Positions 21,126 through 31,772 of a stretch of DNA of 64,000 nucleotides are shown piece after piece. Source of the stretch: Tritrichomonas musculus (taxonomy: Eukaryota; Parabasalia; Tritrichomonadida; Tritrichomonadidae); NCBI GenBank assembly GCA_039105265.1, contig JAPFFF010000021.1:620001-684000 (forward strand), in the 5' to 3' direction. The notes under the pieces are model-generated. The model was not told the DNA's origin and did no database searches. It worked only from the letters and a program-made list of their open reading frames with translations. The position numbers and the translations under genes were made by a program. Every line of letters begins with the position of its first letter. Position 1 is the first letter of the stretch.

Positions 21126-21430
21126 TTTATATAAATTGTATTTAATTTGATTATTCTGTTTTTTTATTTTTCTTACATTTTTAATCGAATTCGAGCGAGA
21201 AATATACTCTCAAAACAATTTTGTTCAATAAAGACAAGCCAAATGTTAATCAGCATCAAGTGAAAAACATCATGATACACAATCCTAGCCTAATTCAACA
21301 GAAGAAAACACCAATTATTAAGCATTATTCATTAATTTAAAATTTAATCAGATAATCAAGTATAATATTTTTTTTTGCATAAGAAAAAGTAAAAAGGATT
21401 TTAATTTTATAAACTTTTATATTAATAAAT
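21126..21430. other. Convergent intergenic spacer
   Basis: 305 bp between two converging genes. It is AT-rich with no structured element seen. Confidence 0.5.
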
Positions 21431-22048
21431 TTATTCATCAAGATGGAAGAATTTACGGAACTTAGCTGCAAATTCGACTGATCCATTAACAATTGGTTTT
21501 CCTACTTTATCACTATAATCGTGTAAACTTTTATCAAAGCCGGGTTGTTTTGAAGTCCAATATTCGTCCATTTTCTCATTTACTGACTTTTTATCTTGCG
21601 GTTTTTCTCCTTCTTCTTCTTTCTTCTCAGCATTTGCGACATCTTCAGGTGTTTGTTCTCTGGTTTGAGGAGAAGCTGATGATGCAGGTGTTGATGTTGG
21701 TTGAGCTGGTTCTGGTTGTTTTGCTGGGGCTGGAGCTGGTGTTGGAGCTGGAGCTTGTGTTGGAGCTGGAGCTGGTGTTGGAGCTGGAGCTGGTGTTGGA
21801 GCTGGGGCTGGTGTTGGAGCTGGAGCTGGGGCTGGTTTTTCAGGTTCTGATTTTTCAGATGCCTCAGAATCGGATTCTGCGTCAGAATCAGATTCTTGCT
21901 TTTGAGCTGGTGCTTGTGTTGCTGGAGTTGCAGGCTTATCTTCAGGTTTAGCAGCTGGCTTTTCTTGTTCGCTATTTTCTTCGTCGTCTACATCATCGGA
22001 ATCACCAGATGTTTGAGCATTTGATTCTTCTTCGGAGTTTGAGGACAT
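21431..22048 (-). CDS. Acidic Ala/Pro-rich hypothetical protein
   Basis: 205 aa from the ATG at 22048 (MSSNSEEESNAQ); an upstream in-frame extension would need a GTG start and run through the initiator-like motif, so it is rejected. Residues 1-75 are Ser/Glu/Asp-rich, with many possible CK2-type sites. Residues about 80-120 are a tandem Ala-Pro-Thr-Pro repeat encoded by an 18-bp DNA repeat. The last 50 residues, ending in VEFAAKFRKFFHLDE, look like a short folded or helical region. No known family is recognised. It is predicted to be largely disordered. The GC-richer repeat DNA is a consequence of the Ala/Pro codons. Confidence 0.65.
   Translation of the reverse strand: MSSNSEEESNAQTSGDSDDVDDEENSEQEKPAAKPEDKPATPATQAPAQKQESDSDAESDSEASEKSEPEKPAPAPAPTPAPAPTPAPAPTPAPAPTQAPAPTPAPAPAKQPEPAQPTSTPASSASPQTREQTPEDVANAEKKEEEGEKPQDKKSVNEKMDEYWTSKQPGFDKSLHDYSDKVGKPIVNGSVEFAAKFRKFFHLDE
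21722..21836. repeat. 18-bp coding microsatellite (Ala-Pro-Thr-Pro)
   Basis: Tandem copies of GGTGTTGGAGCTGGAGCT and near variants on the + strand encode the APAPTP repeat of the overlapping minus-strand gene. Such arrays commonly vary in copy number. Confidence 0.7.
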
Positions 22049-22061
22049 TTTTTTTTGAGCA

Positions 22062-22072
22062 AAATGAAGTGA
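22062..22072 (-). promoter_or_regulatory. Double initiator-like motif (TCACTTCATTT)
   Basis: On the minus strand TCACTTCATTT holds two overlapping TCA(C/T)T(T/A) words, 17-22 nt before the ATG at 22048. The position fits a trichomonad initiator and argues for the ATG start over the longer GTG-initiated frame. Confidence 0.5.
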
Positions 22073-22990
22073 CTGAATTGAATCATTCTGATCATAAATA
22101 ATCACAAACTTTCTAAAAGTTATCGATTATTCAATAAATGAAACAAAAAATCTTTGCGTTTCATAATAACTTTTTGTTTGATTATATCGATATGTAATAG
22201 AAATTTTTTTTGGGTCTTTATTAAACAAAAATACTTTTATATATTGATAAACCCCAAAAAAATCCTTCAACTTTCAAGTATTATTATTTTTACAAGATGA
22301 AAGGAATTTTAATTCAACTTTTGATCCAATGTTAATACGATGTCAGTACCAATTTTCATCTAAAATTGAAAAATATTTATAATAATAAGGAACCAATATA
22401 ATTAATTAAATAAAAAAGTTAATTCTATTCTTTTCGCAATATAGGCACTTAATATGGCAAACATGAATCAATTCTAAATTTATTAGCAATGAAGATATTA
22501 ATTTAATCATTGTAGTTTCAAGTAATATTATACAATCAAATACAATAGAATATAATTTAAGCGAAATTGGTCTATTTTGAATTTCTAAAATCCATTATTC
22601 CAAAATTAAACAAAGCAAAAAAGATGATTTGGATCATTTCATTTGGAACCAAATAAAAATATCCAAGCTAATATTATGATTTCAAAATATATTCATTATC
22701 ATTGATTATTGAAAAAATGGTTGTAGAATTGAAAAAAAAAAAATTATGAATTTATTTTTTGGAATCAAACATTAATAAAAATAATTATAAATGATTTAGG
22801 TTGTATAAGGTTTTTTTTTTATTTTTTTGTTTGAATTGAATTGAATTTGAATAAATGATATTGTTTATAAACAAAATTCAAAGAAACTATTGAATATATT
22901 TTTTTATGTGAACATATAGCTACATAAAAAGTTTGATATAAAATTTTAAATAGAAAATTTTAAATAGAAAATATAATACCTATCATCCAT
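22073..22990. other. Divergent intergenic region
   Basis: About 0.9 kb between the divergently transcribed Ala/Pro-rich and phosphatase genes. It must hold both promoters. It is AT-rich with homopolymer runs; I see no tRNA, clear inverted repeat or further gene. Confidence 0.5.
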
Positions 22991-24484
22991 ATGGAGATTG
23001 ATCAATTAAACGAAATCCTCTCATGCTATTCAATCCTTATTCAAAGCGACCTCGATGCATATTCAAATAAAAAAGCAAAGATGCGAATTCCTATTCTTCC
23101 TGTTTCTTTGCTCAAATATTTAATTGAGGAATCAACACGTATTTTTCAAGAAGAGCAAACAATGCTTGAAGTATCAGCACCTATTTGTGTTGTTGGTGAT
23201 ATCCATGGACAAATCATCGATTTATTTAGGATTTTTAAAGAGTGTGATTTACCTCCTAATCGCCGCTATCTATTTCTTGGTGACTTTATTGATAGAGGTT
23301 TTTTTTCGTCTGAAACTCTCATTCTAATTCTTGTCCTTAAAGTCCTTTTTCCATCAGACGTTTTTATCATTCGCGGAAATCATGAGTTCGAGCCGATATT
23401 TGATCACAGTAGCTTTTATTCTGAAATTACATCGTTATATGGTGATGACTCAATTACAGGTCTTTTTATGAATTGCTTTTCTTATATGCCTTTAGCAGCC
23501 AATGTTGACAATTTTATTTTGTGCTTACATGGAGGAATATCAGAAGGATTGGTTTTTACGGATCAAATCAAATCAATTAAAAGACCTATTACTGATTTTC
23601 AAGATTCTCTTGTTACCGAAATATTATGGTCTGATCCTATCGATGAGCCAAATGTCGACTATAAAGACTCACCAAGAGGTCTCGGTAGACTATTTGGTCT
23701 TCGCCCAGTCACCAATTTTCTCCAACGTAATGGATTCAGCTATATTGTTAGAGGCCATCAATGTAAACCAGGAGGTTGTGAGTCAAATTGCAATCACAAA
23801 GTAATAACTGTTTTTTCGGCCTCAAATTATTGCGGAATTGAAGATAACAAATCTGGAGTATTATTTATTTTACCAAGTGATATGTACGAAACAAAAATAT
23901 TTCCTCCTTTTAAACCAATTACACGTAATGAGGCATCTTTTATACCGATGGATATATACAAAGCATCTCCCCGTAAAAAGAAGAACAGTGATATTAATAC
24001 ATCGCCAAATTCTGAAAATAATTTAGATGATAAAAATAACAATAAAAATGATGCATTAAAAGTCACCAAACCAAAACAACCCAGTCCATTTGATTCTTTC
24101 AATACTCCAACCAGTGAAAGAAGAAAGCTCGCAAGGGTTCCTGATGAACAAGTTGCAATTAGTTCTCTTCCTCGATTTAACTTTCAAGTCTCTCCTCCTC
24201 CTCCAAAACGAAATTTTCAGCCTCGTATTCAACAGCAACAACAAATTCCTCCTCCTGTGCCATCTAATAGTCGCTTTACTCAAGCAAGAAATAGGAGAAA
24301 TTCTCTCTTTCCAACAGGAAATTTCGATAAATCAAGCAATAAGGACTCAGCTTTGTCTCCAAGACGAGTTCCAACCGTTTTTACGCCTTCAAATGCTGCT
24401 AATAATTCAAGAGGCAGCTACCAGGCGCCAAATACTGGAAGAAGAATGTCTCTTGGCGCAAGATTTCCACCACGTGATTCTTGA
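22991..24484 (+). CDS. PPP-family serine/threonine phosphatase with disordered tail
   Basis: 497 aa starting at ATG 22991. The catalytic core (about 1-310) has the PPP signature motifs in order: GDIHGQ 69-74, GDFIDRG 97-103, RGNHE 128-132, HGG 180-182, VRGHQ near 254 and SASNYCG near 278. These supply the metal ligands and catalytic His, so activity is expected. The core is PP1-like in length and motifs, although GDYVDRG and SAPNYCG are the usual forms. The roughly 180-residue tail is Asn/Pro/Ser/Gln-rich with basic patches (RRKLARV, RNRRNSLF) that could be phosphorylated or bind partners; PP1 catalytic subunits normally have only a short tail. Divergent from the minus-strand gene upstream. 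Confidence 0.9.
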   Translation: MEIDQLNEILSCYSILIQSDLDAYSNKKAKMRIPILPVSLLKYLIEESTRIFQEEQTMLEVSAPICVVGDIHGQIIDLFRIFKECDLPPNRRYLFLGDFIDRGFFSSETLILILVLKVLFPSDVFIIRGNHEFEPIFDHSSFYSEITSLYGDDSITGLFMNCFSYMPLAANVDNFILCLHGGISEGLVFTDQIKSIKRPITDFQDSLVTEILWSDPIDEPNVDYKDSPRGLGRLFGLRPVTNFLQRNGFSYIVRGHQCKPGGCESNCNHKVITVFSASNYCGIEDNKSGVLFILPSDMYETKIFPPFKPITRNEASFIPMDIYKASPRKKKNSDINTSPNSENNLDDKNNNKNDALKVTKPKQPSPFDSFNTPTSERRKLARVPDEQVAISSLPRFNFQVSPPPPKRNFQPRIQQQQQIPPPVPSNSRFTQARNRRNSLFPTGNFDKSSNKDSALSPRRVPTVFTPSNAANNSRGSYQAPNTGRRMSLGARFPPRDS

Positions 24485-24874
24485 TGATAGGTGGAAATCA
24501 TTTTATTTTGTTGTTTTTTATTTTAGTTAAACCATGTTTTATGTTAATATGTTAATATTTTTTTTTTTTTTTTTACAGAAGATATTTTTTTATTTTTTGT
24601 TCGTTTAAGGAAGCTTTTCATTTTATTATATATTGGAAAATTTAACTTTAATGCAATAAAAAAATTTTTATAATAATATTCCAAAGTTCATTTCAATTAT
24701 TAGTTATTCGAATATGAACAACAAATTATTTATTTAATATGAAAAGAATATAAAAAATTATTTCATACTGGTAATAAAATATAAAACAAAATATTAATCA
24801 AATTGAACAATTTGCCGGAATATTATCTAAGGATGCATTTCTCCTGCTCAATGAAATAGAAAATGGCTAAATTA
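24485..24874. other. Convergent intergenic spacer
   Basis: 390 bp between converging genes, with a T-run near 24560-24577. Nothing else was recognised. Confidence 0.5.
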
Positions 24875-25279
24875 TTAAGATGAATTTTGATTCTTTACAA
24901 TATCTTCTAGTTGTCTTATTTGGGCGTCAAGCCAGCGTGCGTATTTAATGCATTGTCTTGTCGAGAGTATTTTATCAGAATTTTCTTCATATTTTTCGTA
25001 AACTTCTTTGTAATCATCAACTTTTTTTTTTATCAATTGATAATAATTATGAAATAGTGAATGATTGCATGCGTTAGGTACCTTGTTAGTGATATCTTCA
25101 AAATGCATAAATAAACTTGTTAAATCTGAGAGTGCAGAAAAATCATGTTGCTCTATTGGAATTTCATCAATTTTTTCTTGAATCTCTTCAACGGAATACA
25201 ATGATTCATCATCATCCAAAGTTTCTGCAGCCTTTTGAATAATTTCGTCAATTGACATATCAAATAAAGCTAAATTCAT
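24875..25279 (-). CDS. Small helical hypothetical protein
   Basis: 134 aa from ATG 25279. It is acidic in its first half (DDDESLYSVEEIQEKI), then a predicted helical hairpin or coiled coil with a Lys/Glu/Tyr-rich helix (about 75-103) and a final helix (CIKYARWLDAQIRQLEDIVKNQ). I recognise no family. The helix-rich, subunit-like make-up would suit a small complex component, but that is speculation. It lies upstream of, and in the same orientation as, nothing obviously related; the cullin gene on the same strand starts 2.4 kb away. Confidence 0.6.
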   Translation of the reverse strand: MNLALFDMSIDEIIQKAAETLDDDESLYSVEEIQEKIDEIPIEQHDFSALSDLTSLFMHFEDITNKVPNACNHSLFHNYYQLIKKKVDDYKEVYEKYEENSDKILSTRQCIKYARWLDAQIRQLEDIVKNQNSS

Positions 25280-25580
25280 TTGTTAAATTTTTTATTTTTA
25301 TTTCAGTTTAATTCAAGGCAAAAGCAAAATTGAATTATAAATGCATATAACTGTTTATCTTATTACAAATGGTATGATAACTCTTTCAATGGGTTTTGTT
25401 TTGTTTAGTTTAGTAAAAAAAAAAAAAAAAAAAAAAAAAATAATTAATATTTATAAAATATTTATTTATTAACCAATATTTACATTATTTATATTCTAAA
25501 CAAAAGAATAATCAAGACGGCAAGAAGAGAGCATTCAAAAACAAAAAAACATATGTTCAATAATTTATTTCTGTTTCAAA
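25280..25580. other. Spacer with A26 tract
   Basis: 301 bp between two minus-strand genes, with an uninterrupted run of 26 A at 25415-25440. No RNA gene was seen next to it. Confidence 0.6.
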
Positions 25581-27707
25581 TTATTCATCTAAATATTGGT
25601 AAAATCTACCTCTAATTATAAGATATCCTTTATCGATAAGGGAAGCCAAAGATTCTGCAAATTCATCTTGTTTAAATTGAATTCCTTGTGGTAAAGTGCT
25701 TGCTACCAATTGATTAAGATCATTACAATTAACTCTTCCGTTTTCTTTTACAACTTTTGCTATTTGTGATTGATATAACTTTAACCTCTTACTTTTCATC
25801 ATCTCAGCAGTATCTAAATTGAGTTTAAAGCGATTAGGAAGCATTACATTAAATCTAAGCTTATTAGTTGAAAAGTCCATATTGAAGAAAACTCTTGTTT
25901 GTTCAAGCTGAGGATTTTTAATTACTTTAAAAATCAAGAATTCTTTTGAATTTGCACCTTTGGTAACAACAGATTCAACATCTTTTGGTCTGAGGCCAGT
26001 TGAACGAGATATCTCACCAAAAGTGGCCCCTGGATTGAATGAAATAAAATGAAACACAACTGTAAATATAAGTGGCGATTTGAGAGTGAATTGATTTGCG
26101 CATTTTGGAAACCTAACATTCATTTCTACTAGGTTATCTTCATAAATATAATTAATATTAACATGGCCTTTCTTTGACGATTGGAAAAATTGAGTAAAAT
26201 TATCTTGCCATTTCTTCAATTCAGGGGGAAGAATTAGATTGCCAAATTTTGTAACCAAATTTGGAGCTTTTGTTGAGCTTAAAATGAAAACACTCAAATT
26301 TTTTCCAAATGGCTTTGCGCTCCATTGTTTATTAACTTCTTCAGACTCTTCAAATGCTTTAAGCTTCTCTTGGAATGGATCTGAGAGAGATGGTGGAACG
26401 AATGGCTCAAGTACTTTAAGAACATTATGTTCAAGTTTGTATTGCTTGCCCGCATACATACAAAGACGTCCAAACATAAGAGAATTATGCGATTCGATGA
26501 AAAGTAATTTGTTGTCACTGTATAAAATTAGCTCTCCAACTTTATGGACAAAGTATATTAAGTCAGGTTCTTTTGATGGATCAGAACAAACATTACTAAT
26601 TTTCATACCAATTGCTTTTGCAGCATTCGATTCAAAGTTTAAGTTGTCTTTAGAAAGTACATTTCGTTTGAACACTTCAAATGTATCTTGAAAAATTGGT
26701 GAGTTACCTAAAACGGTTTCTGTTTGTAATATTTGAATTTTTTCGAATGTGTTAATAATGGTTTCAGTAACAACTGATGAAGCTTGCAATGAATTTGCTG
26801 GTTCAGACGCTAAATTATCAATAATAGTTTTGAAGTGTTCAAAGAGAACTAATACAAATTCTGTAATAATGGAATTATCGTTAGCAAAAAGATTAAGTAT
26901 CTTTTTGAAAATGTCTAAATTCTTTAAGTCGTCATAAAAAGCTCGAGAGATTAACGATTTGTTTTCATCTGAAAATAGATATTCATCCTTTATATCATAT
27001 ATTAAACAAGTAGTAGCCAAATGATGAAGTCTTTCGTGATCTTGATTTGGTAATAACTTCCATAAATTTTCTTCGTGAGAAAAAAAGTCCAAAACAGCAC
27101 TTAAGTAGGAAATAGGGTTCGTTTGGCATGGATCTTGGGAGAGTAATGTTGATGAAACATAAAGGCAATATGCATCTGTACTCTCGCATAAATGATCAAC
27201 AAATAAGTTCCACAAGGGTGATGGATAAAGAACCTGTTGAAGAAGTTTAATCATTGGCATTTCATTTTCAATATCAAAAGATCCTGGAAGATTGTGAGCA
27301 TATCTTATTAGAAAGTTATTGATTTTATTGGAATTTTCCTCATCCATAAAAATAATTTCACGATAAGCTTTAATAATTTCGTTGTCACAAATATCTCCAC
27401 TTTCTGCTTTATACATCGGTTTAAAGGCAGCTTTAATTTGATTCAATGATTGAAAAACACGACGTGATAAATTAATTAAAAATTGATTGAAATCTTCACC
27501 ATCTTGATTAAATAAATTTACTCTATCTTCTTCAAGAGAAAAACGAAGTCCACTAGAAATTGCTTTCATGAAAAAATCATATCCGAATTTAGTAAAATTG
27601 GAAAAGACCATCCAATAAATTTCATCAAAAGATAAATCATAAGTATTACCTTTAAAAATATTGCATACTGCGTTAATTAAGAATTCACCGATCTCTTCTT
27701 GTTCCAT
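25581..27707 (-). CDS. Cullin family scaffold protein
   Basis: 708 aa, a typical cullin length. Cullins are scaffolds of multi-subunit RING ubiquitin ligases. The N-terminal two thirds are helical cullin repeats (LSFDEIYWMVFSNFTKFGYDFF matches the first-repeat pattern). The cullin homology domain covers about 450-640 (including VNINYIYEDNLVEMNVRF and GLRPKDVESVVTKG). The C-terminal winged helix, the Nedd8 domain, is about 642-708. Aligning QSQIAKVVKENGRVN with the canonical IVRIMKxRK motif puts the neddylation lysine at K654. The motif is divergent around it (Glu-Asn-Gly after Lys), so modification is likely but not certain. It ends FYQYLDE, equivalent to the usual YLA end. Which cullin paralogue it represents cannot be told by eye. 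Confidence 0.85.
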   Translation of the reverse strand: MEQEEIGEFLINAVCNIFKGNTYDLSFDEIYWMVFSNFTKFGYDFFMKAISSGLRFSLEEDRVNLFNQDGEDFNQFLINLSRRVFQSLNQIKAAFKPMYKAESGDICDNEIIKAYREIIFMDEENSNKINNFLIRYAHNLPGSFDIENEMPMIKLLQQVLYPSPLWNLFVDHLCESTDAYCLYVSSTLLSQDPCQTNPISYLSAVLDFFSHEENLWKLLPNQDHERLHHLATTCLIYDIKDEYLFSDENKSLISRAFYDDLKNLDIFKKILNLFANDNSIITEFVLVLFEHFKTIIDNLASEPANSLQASSVVTETIINTFEKIQILQTETVLGNSPIFQDTFEVFKRNVLSKDNLNFESNAAKAIGMKISNVCSDPSKEPDLIYFVHKVGELILYSDNKLLFIESHNSLMFGRLCMYAGKQYKLEHNVLKVLEPFVPPSLSDPFQEKLKAFEESEEVNKQWSAKPFGKNLSVFILSSTKAPNLVTKFGNLILPPELKKWQDNFTQFFQSSKKGHVNINYIYEDNLVEMNVRFPKCANQFTLKSPLIFTVVFHFISFNPGATFGEISRSTGLRPKDVESVVTKGANSKEFLIFKVIKNPQLEQTRVFFNMDFSTNKLRFNVMLPNRFKLNLDTAEMMKSKRLKLYQSQIAKVVKENGRVNCNDLNQLVASTLPQGIQFKQDEFAESLASLIDKGYLIIRGRFYQYLDE

Positions 27708-28241
27708 AAAAATTTTGTTAAATATGACAGAAAATTTTGTTTATTTTGAAACAAATTTTTGGATTTTAATTCAAAAGAAAATTTTTAATGTCAAATTTAT
27801 TTTGCTAAAAATTTTGGAACAATTATTGTCAATATGGTGGTATTAATAGTGGAACATTCAATATAAAGATTACATAAGGCCTTTTGACTATTTTATTGCG
27901 GTATTCAATATAATTAATAATTTATAAAATCTTTCATTCAATTCTGATAAAAAAAAAAGCAATAAAAATATATGCTTTAATTGATCATGCTTTAATGGCT
28001 AAAATACTCAAAATTTATAACTCGAAGAAAGTTATCGTTTACTATTTCAATTACAATTTTATTCAGATTTTATTAAATTCGAAAAAATGATGTTCATTTT
28101 TAATATGGCAGAACTGGTAAACATAACAATCTAGTTGATATTAGTTATCTCAAAAAATTCATTTTATAAATAGATAAACTATTCAAATGTGAAACAACTT
28201 TTTGATGAGTATTTTCGAGCGTTTAAAAATTAAATTTTATT
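27708..28241. other. Divergent intergenic region
   Basis: 534 bp holding the promoters of the cullin gene (leftward) and the coiled-coil gene (rightward). No clear initiator motif is close to either ATG and no repeats stand out. Confidence 0.45.
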
Positions 28242-29876
28242 ATGTCATTCGAGAATTCTCCAACAGCTATACTGAAAAGAAGTCCACACATTGATCAATT
28301 TTCTCAAGAATATCAACGTATTGAAACTAAAATTCGCGATTACCAAGAAAAAAAAGATGAATTGTCGAAGATTGTTCATGACCAAACTTTACAATATGAT
28401 ATCTCCAAAAGGCAGCATTTGTCACGAATTGCTGTGTTTAATGAAAGATTGAATTCAGTTACTCAAAGGAAAAAAGAAATGAAGAGTTTAAAAACTGATA
28501 TTACAAGTGCTGAATCAGCATATAAAGAAGCTAATGAATCAAATAGTAAAGTATTGAAAGAAGTGTCGCAGTTGAAAAAATCATTGGAGAACATTTATCA
28601 AGAAATTGCTGAGTCTTTAACTCAAGTTTACGAAAAAGATTTGAATTCTAATTCAGATTCATCTCAAAAGAGGATTTTATCGTCAATTGATACATTAAGA
28701 AAAGTTATCCAAAATCGTAATGTTCATTTAATGAAAATCGAAGAATTATATTCCACAGCTTCGCAAAAGCTCTCACAAATTCAAAAAGTTGGAAAACAGT
28801 TAATCAGAAAAAAGCAGAAACTGACCGAAAAAGAATCGCAAATTGATTCCCGAAGACTTCAAACACTCCAAATCATGGCAGAGCCAATTGATTCGTTATC
28901 TTATGAAGAAGAGGTTACCAAAGATGTCGAAAAAGATGCTGAAAATGCCCAAATGAGAATTTCGGCTGAGCAAAAATTTGATTCACAAATTGCTCTTCAA
29001 AATGAAGATGATTTTTCACAAGAATTATCAGAAATATCGCAAATAGAAAATAATAACTCAAAAAGGAAAGTTATATTGGCCAAGAAAAAAGAATATGTAG
29101 AAGGATTAAAGAAAACAATATCAAAAACTCCAAATTCTCCAAATTCAGAAAGATCTCCAAGGAAGATTTCTCCAAGAAAAAAGACATCATCACCTAATGT
29201 ATTGAATAATAACGATATGCACACTGTTGTTGAGCAAATTTCACAGCGTCTTCAAAAAAAGCAAAAAGAAATTACTGAATTAGAAAAATCAATTGATGAA
29301 TTATCTGCTAAAAATGCTCTTTGGAGGAAAAGCAAAGCCAAAGAATGGGATGAAAAAATCAAGAAAATAGAGGAGTTAAGCAAGCAATTCCATGAAGTAC
29401 AATCATTTATGTTAGCAATTAATGAAATTAAAGAGCAAATCGAAGAAGAAAAGCAAACCTCACTTGATCTTGAATCTCGCATTGCTCAAATTAAGCGAAG
29501 GATGGATAACGTTGAACGTGATAAGAACTTAAATAACAATAACAACAAAAATCTACAGAACATCAGAAAGCTGTATGAAGAGCATAAGCAAGAAATTGAA
29601 GAGAATCAGCAAAGACTAGAAGAAATGAGAGAAAGTGTCAGTGAACTTGAGAAAAACGTCAAAGAATCTGAAGAAAGATATAGAAAGGAAGAAATTAATA
29701 CTATTAAACTTGAAGAGAATGTCAAGAAATTAGAAGAAAAAATATCAACAATTGTTAACAAAGTTCATACTGAAGAAAATCAACTTGATGATCTACTTAA
29801 AAAAATGCCAAAAGATCAAACCAAGCAATTTCGTGAGTTTAGAGAACTTTTTAACGCAAATACAGAAGCTGCGTGA
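28242..29876 (+). CDS. Long coiled-coil protein
   Basis: 544 aa, almost entirely predicted coiled coil (about 15-215, 330-530), rich in Glu, Lys, Gln and Ser. The two rods are separated by a basic Ser-Pro-rich linker (about 290-325, KTPNSPNSERSPRKISPRKK) with several S/T-P sites that could be phosphorylated. The pattern suggests a cytoskeletal or basal-body structural protein, but heptad-rich sequence does not allow a family call. It starts at ATG 28242 and is convergent with the G3BP-like gene. Confidence 0.7.
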   Translation: MSFENSPTAILKRSPHIDQFSQEYQRIETKIRDYQEKKDELSKIVHDQTLQYDISKRQHLSRIAVFNERLNSVTQRKKEMKSLKTDITSAESAYKEANESNSKVLKEVSQLKKSLENIYQEIAESLTQVYEKDLNSNSDSSQKRILSSIDTLRKVIQNRNVHLMKIEELYSTASQKLSQIQKVGKQLIRKKQKLTEKESQIDSRRLQTLQIMAEPIDSLSYEEEVTKDVEKDAENAQMRISAEQKFDSQIALQNEDDFSQELSEISQIENNNSKRKVILAKKKEYVEGLKKTISKTPNSPNSERSPRKISPRKKTSSPNVLNNNDMHTVVEQISQRLQKKQKEITELEKSIDELSAKNALWRKSKAKEWDEKIKKIEELSKQFHEVQSFMLAINEIKEQIEEEKQTSLDLESRIAQIKRRMDNVERDKNLNNNNNKNLQNIRKLYEEHKQEIEENQQRLEEMRESVSELEKNVKESEERYRKEEINTIKLEENVKKLEEKISTIVNKVHTEENQLDDLLKKMPKDQTKQFREFRELFNANTEAA

Positions 29877-30151
29877 GTTTGAATGATACTAGACAAATTA
29901 TCTCATGTTTAAAATGTTCTTTTAATAATTTTATTATTATTATTTTTTATTTAAATCATTTGCTATTTGTATGTATGCGTTTGGTTGTATCGTAAAATCC
30001 AATCCCTAGTAAAATCAAATTAGTATATAAATTAACATCAAGAATATATATTATAGATGCAATCAAATGCGCATTTGTATTATTTAATGCATTTTTTTTT
30101 TTTATTAATATTGAGTACAAATAAATATTAAATATATATATATATATTGAA

Positions 30152-30877
30152 TTATTTCTTGCGATCATTGAATTGGAAGTCTTTGTTCATCCAAATAACA
30201 TGTGGTTTTCTTCCATTCCATTCTTCATAAGTTTTGTTCACAGCATTTACTTGATCATCTTTTGTTTCAAATTCAGCTATTAATTGTCCATTTCCTTGAA
30301 CAAATTTTAGGACATGGCCAACAGATTCCAAAATAGGCACAAAATTTGATGGCGCTGACTTGTAAGATAAATTTTTAACAACGACTGATTTTTTATAATC
30401 AACATTTTGTGGCGAATCAACTTCAACTGTAGGTGTCTTTGGTTTTTTCGGCGGTGCAGGTTTAGCTTGTTTGGCTGGCTGAGGAACTACTTTAGGTGTT
30501 GGAGGAGGCAATGGAGGAAGTTCAGATAATATTGGATTAACATGAATTGAATGATAAATAATTAATATGCTTGAGTCAGTTAATTGGCATCTAAAACATT
30601 CGTCAAGAATATCAACAGATCCTGGAAGAGTTAGAGTGCTTTGAACATGAACAAATAAGTCTGAGTTAATAATCTCCCCAGAACAAGAAAGAATTTCCCT
30701 AATACCAGATGGAACAACATTTTGGAAGTTTTGGCTATACTGCCGTACGTGTTTATCTTTATTATATAGAACAAGACGGGCTCCTTCTGCATATGCAAGT
30801 GCTAACTTTTCTTTATTATTTGCGAAAGTTTCGTAAAATTCAACAACAAAAATTAAAGCAGTTTCATCTACATCCAT
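30152..30877 (-). CDS. G3BP-like NTF2/RRM protein
   Basis: 241 aa. Residues 5-120 form an NTF2-like domain (helix FVVEFYETFANNKEKLALAYAEGARLVLYNKD, strands with SGIREILS and a FVHVQSTLTLPGSVDILDECFRCQ core). A Pro-rich linker (about 125-160) leads to an RRM at about 168-235 with the RNP2-like VVVKNLSY and a weak RNP1 (GQLIAEFETKDD). This order, NTF2 then RRM, is that of G3BP/Rasputin proteins, which bind mRNA and nucleate stress granules. It is shorter than animal G3BP (about 466 aa) and has no RGG tail. A (TA)n run lies just past the stop codon. Confidence 0.75.
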   Translation of the reverse strand: MDVDETALIFVVEFYETFANNKEKLALAYAEGARLVLYNKDKHVRQYSQNFQNVVPSGIREILSCSGEIINSDLFVHVQSTLTLPGSVDILDECFRCQLTDSSILIIYHSIHVNPILSELPPLPPPTPKVVPQPAKQAKPAPPKKPKTPTVEVDSPQNVDYKKSVVVKNLSYKSAPSNFVPILESVGHVLKFVQGNGQLIAEFETKDDQVNAVNKTYEEWNGRKPHVIWMNKDFQFNDRKK

Positions 30878-31642
30878 GATTTTGGTTTAAAAAAGAATTT
30901 TGAATATAAATTTGTCCAAATAAAAATTTGAAATATTATTTCAATTATTTAATCAACATTGACATTCTAATAATTTGATTTTCATTTTTAATATAAATGT
31001 AATCTGATATACTAAAAAAGAATCATATTGTATGATTCACGTGTTTTTTTTTTTTTATTATTATAGGGCTAGCATGAAATAATTTGGAATTTTACTTGAG
31101 AAAATAAAAATTTTTTGATTTTTCTAATCAATTTTGACAAAAATAATAAAAAAATTTCAAAAACAAAAATTTTTCCGAAGAAATTATTAGCAATTTTGAT
31201 AGAAATATTTTTTTAGCGAAAACGGTTTTCAATATAACGAATTTATTATGGCATTGTTCGAAAACGGTTTTCGATATAACGAATTTAGTCCTATCTCTTG
31301 AGAAAAAAGTACAAGCAAAATGAATAAAATTGAAATCAATTTCCCTCAAATATAAAATTCTATCGATAAAAATAATTTGTAACATGGAATTTAATTATTT
31401 CTAAATATATAGTTGCAAAAATTTTCTTTTTATTTTCAAGAAAATTAATATAAATTGCAGTTATAAAAAATATTATTAGATATTTAAATATAATTTTAAA
31501 TTATGCAATCTTAATCTGATTTATAAAAAACTAAAAATTTAGTATATTCATTAATAATATGTTAAATTAATTATTTCAAATAAATTATTATTTATTAAAT
31601 ACTAATAAATCCATCTCTAAGACTAACTTCATCTTGTGGATG

Positions 31643-31757
31643 AAAAATTTTTTTACTTAAATGAAATTTGAATAAAAAAATTTTTGCGTAATTGAAATTT
31701 GGAATAAAATTTTTTGCTTATTTGAAAATTGAAATAAAATTTTTTGCTTATTTGAAA
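31643..31757. repeat. Tandem repeat, about 36-bp unit
   Basis: Three to four imperfect copies of TTTTTTGCTTATTTGAAA with an AATTGAAATAAAA joiner, located just upstream of the decayed frame inside the TIR element. Confidence 0.5.
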
Positions 31758-31772
31758 AAAAAAATTTTGGCA

